Assembly: GCA_014706385.1 (NCBI GenBank)
Contig: JACGZH010000004.1
Span: 1,488,001-1,552,000 of the forward strand
DNA from: Phaffia rhodozyma
Lineage: Eukaryota > Basidiomycota > Tremellomycetes > Cystofilobasidiales > Mrakiaceae
Direction: 5' to 3'
Length of the DNA stretch: 64,000 bases
Each line of letters begins with the position of its first letter. Position 1 is the stretch's first letter. This document shows positions 57,274 to 64,000 of this stretch, piece after piece. The notes under the pieces are model-generated. The model did no database searches. It was not told the DNA's origin and saw only the letters and a program-made list of their open reading frames with translations. A program made the translations under genes and the position numbers.

Positions 57274-60200
57274 ATGCGGATGATTTTACGCTCCGTTCCT
57301 CGGATTCCTCCACCTAGACTGTGCATTCCGTCGCTCCGATCGGGCTATTCCATCGTCCCTTCTCTCTCCTCTCCGCTTACTTCCGTTGCTGATCCCATCC
57401 CGCCATCATCCACTTACGACGTGCTCGTCATCGGCGCTGGACATGCAGGATGTGAAGCTGCGGCAGGTGCTGCCAGATCAGGTGCCAAGACCGTCCTCAT
57501 GACCCAAAGACTGGATACTGTTGGCGAAATGAGCTGCAACCCTAGTCTCGGTGGCGTAGGAAAGGGCACGCTTGTCCGAGAGGTTGATGCACTAGGCGGA
57601 CTGATGGGCCAAGTTGGAGGTGTGTCCCAAAATTCCTTTTCCTTAGACGCGCTTATATAAAGGCTGACTGTTGTTCTTCATTCTTTCTTTTAGATAAATC
57701 GGCCATCACATTTCATCTTCTAAACACGTCGAGAGGACCGGCCGCTTGGGGCTACCGCGCGCAAATGTCTAGAATTCAATACAAGCGCCATATGCAGGTT
57801 GCCTTATCCAAAGTCAACAACTTGGATCTCAGGCAAGGCTCAGTTCAAAATATTCTCTGGGAAGATGATGGAGATCAAGGGAAGAAGAAAATCACAGGTG
57901 TTGTACTAGGTAAGCCTTAGAGTCAGGGCCATACGATGTTCTGACAATTATATTATGGCTAACCTGAATGCAACCGTCCATTACGCAGAGTCGGGTCAAA
58001 CAATCAACTGTTCTCAGGTGGTCATATGTACTGGCACATTTCTTGGTGGAGAGTTCGTCGCACACACACTTTTTCTCTAACGATATCAATATAGAAGGGC
58101 GATCTTGTTCACGTTGTATCTGATCTCTACATTTATAGAATCCACCTGGGTCTCGATTCCTATCCAGCTGGTCGAATATCTGAACCCCCTTCGTCCCCGT
58201 CCCTTTCTCAGTCTCTCCGATCAATGGACTTCTCATTGGGTCGACTGAAAACTGGTACACCGCCTCGTCTGGACGGGAAGACCATCAACTATTCTACTTT
58301 GGATACACAACAACCTGACGGATTGAATAGTCGCGCGTTTAGCTTCTTGCACGAAGGTAGAAATGGACTTGCAGAAGCTGGGGTAAATTTGGAAAATCAA
58401 ATTCCGTGCCATCTGACGTATACCTCCGAGGAAACCAGTCGGATCGTCCGCGACAATCTTCACTTGTCTATACATATCAAAGAAACAGTCCGTGGACCGA
58501 GGTACTGTCCTTCTATAGAGTCCAAAGTGATCAAACACCCCGAGCTTAGCTCGCATCGAATTTGGCTCGAGCCTGAGGGTTACCCCGAAGAAACTGGTAC
58601 TTGCTCGTTTCAAAGAATGTGGCTTATAGATGGACAAGTACTGATATCTATACCAACCCATCTATTCGACACTTGTAGATTTAGTATACCCAGCAGGTTT
58701 ATCGGTTACCATGCCTGCTGACATCCAGGAACGAGTGCTTAAGACCATCAAGGGACTTGAGGAGGTCAAGATGGTCAGCCCTGGCTATGGTGTTGAGGTG
58801 TGCTCACCTTTCGTTCCTTTTTTATTTGCAAGTGCGCAAGAAACCCTAATTTTGATTCATCTTTTTTCTTTATTAGTACGATTATGTTGATCCTAGAGAA
58901 TTGAACACAACACTTGAAACTAAACGGGTCACGGTATGTCTTCTAGCCTCTGTTTAGGCATATCTTATAGAATCTAAACCGGAAATGTCTTGTTTGGTTT
59001 GTTTGGATGCCAATATAGGGCCTCTTCCTAGCTGGCCAAATCAATGGAACGACTGGATACGAGGAAGCCGGCGCTCAGGGCTTAGTGGCTGGAGTGAATG
59101 CAGGCTTGGCAGCTCAAGGTATCACTTTCTAATCTTTCCTTACGACATCATGTATGTATCATCTCTTGGAACGTTATTTCTGATCCCATACATTTGAATT
59201 CACTGTTCGTGTAGGCAAACCTCCGATGGTTCTCAGCCGTTCCGATGGGTTCACTGGGGTGATGATTGATGATCTAACTTTAAGAGGAGCGACCGAACCT
59301 TGTATGTATCTTAACATGTCGTCTCGGCGGCTCTGTATAGATTGAATCTCTGATGTCCTTGGTCCTCGTGATGCTTTTATAGATCGAGTGTTTACGTCTC
59401 GATCAGAATTCAGAATCTCTCATAGGGCTGATAACGCTGATCTTCGTTTGACACCCAAGGGTATGTGTTTTCAGCCGTGTTCTGCGACGCTCAACTGAGA
59501 CAGCCTAGAGATCAGGATTATTTAATAGCATATGCGTGTGTTTGTTACTTAATCACAGGTTACGCACATGGAGTTGTGTCTGAAGAACGATGGGAACGGT
59601 TTTTGACCCTACGATCGGAGATGGAAGTCACTAAACGACTCTTGAAGGAGACCACATTTGCTAGCCGAGAGACTGATGTTCAGCCCAACATATCCACAGG
59701 CAAGAAGACGTACGTTTGTTCCGTATTCTCTATACCTTCACACCGGAGACTTGTGATAGCATTCATGTGGGAATGCTTCGCTTATCGAACCATGTGCTTT
59801 ATTCTGGTTGGCGATAAATCCAGTGCATGGGAGCTGCTAGGGCCGGCAGACTCCTCTCGCTCAGACGAGAGTATTTATACTTCCTTCCCTGAGCTGGCCT
59901 CAATGGAGCCTATCGTGCGGGATCGAGTAGGAATAGAGAGTGAGTTCGATGAATACCCATTGGTCTTACGGAAGTCCCTTACTTCAGGACATGTTCAATT
60001 TGATTTTAATCTCGCCAATATATCTACTCTATTCTCCGAAACAAAGAACTATACGAGAATACTCTATTGAGACAAGCAGAAGAAATCAGCAATTTCAATA
60101 GCGAAGAAGACTATCTGATTCCCTCTGAACTGGACTACACCTCTATCCGTGGTCTGTCGGACGAGGTCAAAGAAATTTTCATTCGATCGAATCCAAAATC

Positions 60201-60360
60201 GATAGTAAGAAAATTTCATGTAGCACTCTTGTTCAACGTATCATCATCTTACCGCTGTCTCTTATGAATCTTATTTTACAAACAGGGAGTTGCAAAGAGG
60301 ACGCAAGGCGTTACTCCTATGTCCATCCTGCTTCTGATGAGTGAAATTATGAAACTTCGA
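57274..60360 (+). CDS. MTO1: MTO1/GidA tRNA-modifying flavoprotein (joined in frame to SUV3)
   Basis: Exons: 57274-57619, 57694-57909, 57989-58052, 58139-58596, 58679-58797, 58877-58933, 59019-59118, 59215-59301, 59383-59460, 59559-59709, 59824-59939, 60047-60204, and the start of 60286-61811. It begins with a basic presequence. The FAD-binding site is [12 protein letters not shown] (residues 52-63). Family blocks follow: [86 protein letters not shown] and RTQGVTPMS near residue 660. With MSS1/GTPBP3 this enzyme makes the 5-carboxymethylaminomethyl group on mitochondrial tRNA U34. About 675 residues, the usual length, are reached at 60360, but there is no stop: the exon runs on into the SUV3 homologue. 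Confidence 0.92.
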
Positions 60361-62947
60361 GCCGTATCCTCGTCAAGAATCTCTATACCCGACCATTCAT
60401 TCAAGTCTACGACTTCATCTTCATTCACAACAAATCGACCGTCCTTTATCGGCAATTCCTCTTCGCATCTCAAGACTGCACCGTCAGTTCGTGCCTTCTC
60501 GACGTCCCTACCGCTTGCTTCAAAACACCGAAAACGTTCTTCTGATCAAGGAGGGAGAAAGAAATATAACCCATATCCTTCACGATACCAAGGCAGTTTC
60601 CGAGTTCCGCCGGTCGAAGTTGCACCAAGGCATGCACCATCCACCAAACCCGAGGATATGCGGGCTTTGCTGCTAGATGCTCTTCAAGATATCGACGATC
60701 CGGATAGTCGACTGGTCAGGCGGCTTAAAGAACTACAACTTTCTTCGGCAGATGCTGTTACTATTGCCAAAAAGTTTGCCGAAGAAGTCAAACCAGAGCT
60801 GGAAGAGGACGCTTACATTGATACTTGGCAGTCGACTTGGGAGATTCAATCGCTTCGTCTGGATTTTGAGAATTTTTATATCGATTCTCGTGGCCAGTCT
60901 TGGGATAAGGCTATCCAAATCTGCTTGATGCATCGATTATTAGACTGGGCATCTGCAATCCATTTAGGCGTCACCGTCACCACTCACTCTGGAGTTTCAC
61001 TCGCCGCCATCCAGCAGTTGTACCGAGTTGCTGTTGCGACCGACTTTCGAAACCCAGCTGATCGATATCCGGAGGCCCGAGCTTTGAAACGACAGATCCA
61101 TCTTCATGTGGGACCAACAAATAGTGGAAAGACGTATAATGCCCTTCAAGCGCTTATCAAGAGTAATCGAGGATTCTACGCTGGTCCACTGAGACTGTTA
61201 GCCCACGAGGTTTGGGAAAGAGTCAACCGAGGGGATATTGCTGGGATGAATGGTGTCGGCCGGTCGTGTAACCTAAAAACGGGTGAAGAACTTCGAATTG
61301 TCGATCCGCTTAGCACATTGTCGAGTTGTACGGTAGAGATGATTAATCTTGGAACCGAGATCTCGGATGTAGGTGTATTAGACGAGATCCAACTCATCGG
61401 AGATGTCAATCGAGGAGGAGCCTGGACTTCTGCTGTTCTTGGCTGTTGCTCTAGGGAGCTTCATCTTTGTGGAGAAGACACCACGGTCGATCTTATCAAG
61501 AGGATAGGGGCCGAAACTGGAGACGATGTCATTGTTCATCGGTACAAGCGATTGGCGCCTCTTACGATCAGCGACAAAGAGCTTGGTGGCTGGAAGAACA
61601 TCAGGAAGGGAGACTGTGTCATTGTTCTTAGCCGAAACGGTATTTTCAAGACTAAGGATGAGATTGAGGCGGAGACCGGGTTGAAGTGTGTGGTTGCGTA
61701 CGGGATGTTGCCTCCAGAAGTTCGATCCGCTCAGGCTAAAATCTTCAACGATCCGGACAGCGATTATGATGTGTTAGTGGCAAGTGATGCGATTGGTATG
61801 GGACTAAACCTGTAAGTTCCATCAACCTGACTCTAAAAAAGAAACCGTAGTTGTACATCCCTCACCCTGAGCGAATATATTTGGGCATTTCTCTTGTTTG
61901 AACAGTGTTATCAAACGAGTTATCTTTACTTCATTAACTAATTACCTTGGGGAGCCTCTTCGAACGTCTCAAGTTAAGCAACTCGGTGGACGAGCCGGTC
62001 GATTCGGTCTTCATGGGAAGGGGGTCAGTGGCGAGGTTACTACTCTAAACGCTGAAGATTTGCCGATCCTGCATGAGGTCTTCCCTTCCGAGATTCCTCC
62101 TATAGAGCGAGCTCGACTTGGGTTCCAAGCTTCCGATATAGCGAAGCTTTACCGAGTGCTAGGTCATGATGTTCCTCTGGAGAGGATCGTCACGCTGATC
62201 TCCGAACTCGCACGAACAGGGCCAAACTACATCATTGAAGACCCCAAGACTATCCAAAAAGTTGCGCCCATTATCGATCGATACGGGGCGGATCTCAGCT
62301 TGGAGCAGAAATTGCTGATCGCTGATGCTCCGGTGAACCTGAGAGATCCGCTGGTGGAGTACTGGTTTGCCCAGTTTATCACCGCGCATGCGGTGGGCAA
62401 GCGAATTTCTGATCTCAAAGGTCTGCTTCAGACGGGCACGTTGATCGAGACGTTTGAGCGACTTAAAGTACGACACGCTACGTTCCTCAATGATCAGTAT
62501 ATCCTCGCTGAAGGTTCGGCCAAACCGAAATCGAGAACTGTAGAGATTACGTCGAATGAGGTTGCTCAGTTGGAACTTCTTCACAACATCACTACCGCTT
62601 ATAACTGGCTCTCCTTCCGACTACCGTTAACGTTTTGTAAGCCGCAGGAGGCGAGAGCGCTTCAGGCAGAGCTAGAGATTTTGTTGGACTTTGCGCTTGA
62701 GCTCGTTGGCGGTCCTCTTTCTAACGCTGGTAAGAAAGGTCAAGGCGGCAGAGGAGTGAAGAAGGGCTTGATGGCGAAGTTGTCGATGAGACAGTTGGAA
62801 GCAAAGCAGCTGGCAAAGGATTTGGCCGAAGAGAACAAGATCAAGTTCTATCGACCCGGTGACGAGGAAGATTTGAAGAACCGGGCCCAGTTAAACCAGC
62901 TTCCTATCTCTAGTGCAGAAGTGGAGAAGCTTTCGAGCTTGATGTGA
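60319..62947 (+). CDS. SUV3: SUV3 mitochondrial RNA helicase (no stop between it and MTO1)
   Basis: Exons: (60286-)61811 and 61906-62947. As a separate protein, starts at 60319 or 60349 would give 844 or 834 aa. The Ski2-like helicase core has GPTNSGKT (Walker A, about residue 255 from 60349), LDEIQLIGD (DEIQ box, about 345), VASDAIGMGLN and QLGGRAGRFG (motif VI). A SUV3 C-terminal domain follows, then a lysine-rich tail (KGQGGRGVKKGLM). Upstream of the core are a Ser/Thr-rich linker with presequence-like RAFSTSLPLASKHRKRS and the SUV3 N-terminal helical region. SUV3 unwinds RNA for the mitochondrial degradosome. Whether it is made as its own transcript or as the C-terminal half of an MTO1-SUV3 polyprotein is the key uncertainty. 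Confidence 0.92.
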
Positions 62948-63232
62948 TTAGATTAGTTGAGTATATGACATGTATAACTAGCGTTTTCGCACACCCTCAA
63001 TATGTTTTTCTGCAAGAATACTCTGAAAAGAACAGGTCATTTTATCAACATTTTTAATTTATTTTTATGAACAAGATTCGTCCCTTGAGAAAATATAGGC
63101 AAAAAACAACCTCCAAAGACAAGTGTCAACACTAAAACGGAGAAATTAACAAGGAAAAATGTCACAAGCCAGTGGTCTAGAAAGCAAAATAGGAGAGGTA
63201 AAAGCTCTGATTCCATCTTCTTTCCTTTTCCC
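62948..63232. other. intergenic between convergent SUV3 and aconitase genes
   Basis: This is a short AT-rich region shared by the two 3' ends. No gene was recognised. Confidence 0.5.
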
Positions 63233-64000
63233 TCACACTGCAGCGGCCTTTACCTGTCGGACTAAGTTAAGAGCCGATCCGGCCCGGAGCCAGTCGACCT
63301 GATCCTTACTCATGGTGTGTTTGGTAGGAATTTCGAGAACCTGACCGTCCGGCTTGGTAACCTTCAAAGAAATGACCGTTGAAAGGTCTCCAGCGACAAG
63401 CGAGGAAACACCGATGGTCTCGACCTGATCACCAGCAGAGATGAGAGAATAATCGGCCTTGTCGGCGAACCAGAGTGGGAGAACACCTTGCTTCTTCAAG
63501 TTGGTCTCGTGGATTCGAGCGAACGATCGAGCAACGATCAACGATCCACCATAGAACCTAGGCTGTAAAGCGGCGTGCTCTCGAGCAGAACCCTCTCCGT
63601 AGTTATCGTCTACAACGAGCATCCAAGGTTGGTTCTTCGACTTATATCGTTTGGCAATATTCGGGATGGTGTCTTGTCCATCCTCATCACGGGCAACGTT
63701 AACTTCTCCACCCTCATCGTTGACAGCGGTGATCAAGAGATTTTCCGAGATCAGACGCAAGTGTCCCTTGTACTTTAACCAAGGACCGGCAGCGCTGATG
63801 TGATCAGTGGTGCACTTTCCCCGGACACGCATCAGGCACTTCATGGTCGGCAACTCGGAAGGTCCAGCCTCGAAGAACGAAGGGAAAGGGGCGAGGACCT
63901 CAAGTCGGGTTGAATCAGGAGCGATGGCGATCGGAGTGTCTGGCTGAGGCTCGGGTGAGGGTGTGGGGGAGTAGGAAAGATCACCGGGTGTGAAACCACC
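63233..64000 (-). CDS. aconitase-family hydratase, C-terminal part (runs off the window)
   Basis: The frame is open from the window edge to a stop at 63233 (about 255 codons). It contains the swivel domain of mitochondrial aconitases: KCTTDHISAAGPWLKYKGHL, NYGEGSAREHAAL (active-site Ser/Arg loop), RSFARIHETNLKKQGVLPL, and the C-terminal WLRAGSALNLV. Aconitase converts citrate to isocitrate. The segment between GHL and NYGEGS differs from the main TCA enzymes (short VARDEDGQDTIPN), so an Aco2-like or lysine-pathway paralogue is possible. The cubane-cluster cysteines lie outside the window. Confidence 0.9.
   Translation of the reverse strand, partial: GGFTPGDLSYSPTPSPEPQPDTPIAIAPDSTRLEVLAPFPSFFEAGPSELPTMKCLMRVRGKCTTDHISAAGPWLKYKGHLRLISENLLITAVNDEGGEVNVARDEDGQDTIPNIAKRYKSKNQPWMLVVDDNYGEGSAREHAALQPRFYGGSLIVARSFARIHETNLKKQGVLPLWFADKADYSLISAGDQVETIGVSSLVAGDLSTVISLKVTKPDGQVLEIPTKHTMSKDQVDWLRAGSALNLVRQVKAAAV

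Noticed and set aside
57892..58661. Minus-strand frames over the MTO1 exons
   Set aside because: They are shadows of MTO1, which shows the expected motifs and exact splice phases on the plus strand.
1..64000. CRISPR arrays, bacterial operons, rRNA genes, viral genes
   Set aside because: No regularly spaced direct repeats, ribosome-binding sites or rRNA-like sequence; the DNA is eukaryotic nuclear with spliceosomal introns.

Overview
The window is nuclear DNA from an intron-dense basidiomycete fungus. The evidence is mitochondrial-targeted MTO1, SUV3 and aconitase homologues, an ER-shaping SEY1 GTPase, a fungal TRP/Flc-type membrane protein, a Pho85-type cyclin, and genes cut by many short introns (about 70 across nine loci, several exons only 14-33 nt long). 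Intron density and moderate GC fit a tremellomycete yeast of the Phaffia/Cystofilobasidiales kind, but that is inference, not proof.

Layout. 1-0.4 kb: 5' part of an unidentified gene (minus). 1.5-4.1 kb: copia remnant, LTR-like repeat and tRNA-Arg(UCU). 4.7-12.8 kb: three spliced genes (an unrecognised 794-aa protein, a METTL14-like RNA methyltransferase, a two-LIM protein). 13.2-37.9 kb: a gene-free block bounded by tRNA-Arg(UCU) and tRNA-Ser(UGA), filled with nested copia elements (13.5-26.1 kb), about 6 kb of AT-rich DNA without recognisable genes (26.1-32.05 kb), more LTR and copia fragments, and a chromodomain Ty3/gypsy element (33.0-37.2 kb). 38-40 kb holds nothing recognised. 40-64 kb is a dense gene cluster: 2H phosphoesterase, asparaginase-ankyrin, TRP-like protein, cyclin, SEY1, MTO1, SUV3 and the aconitase C-terminus.

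Three points stand out. (1) The MTO1 and SUV3 homologues are one uninterrupted reading frame: thirteen inferred introns join without a frame break into a predicted protein of about 1505 aa. (2) A 275-285 bp LTR-like repeat lies 54-60 bp upstream of all three tRNA genes, always in the same relative orientation, which suggests targeted integration. (3) The tRNA-bounded retroelement block with an AT-rich core and a chromovirus resembles a regional centromere or heterochromatin island. I reconstructed splice models by hand from reading-frame continuity and GT/GC-AG signals; none is supported by transcript data.
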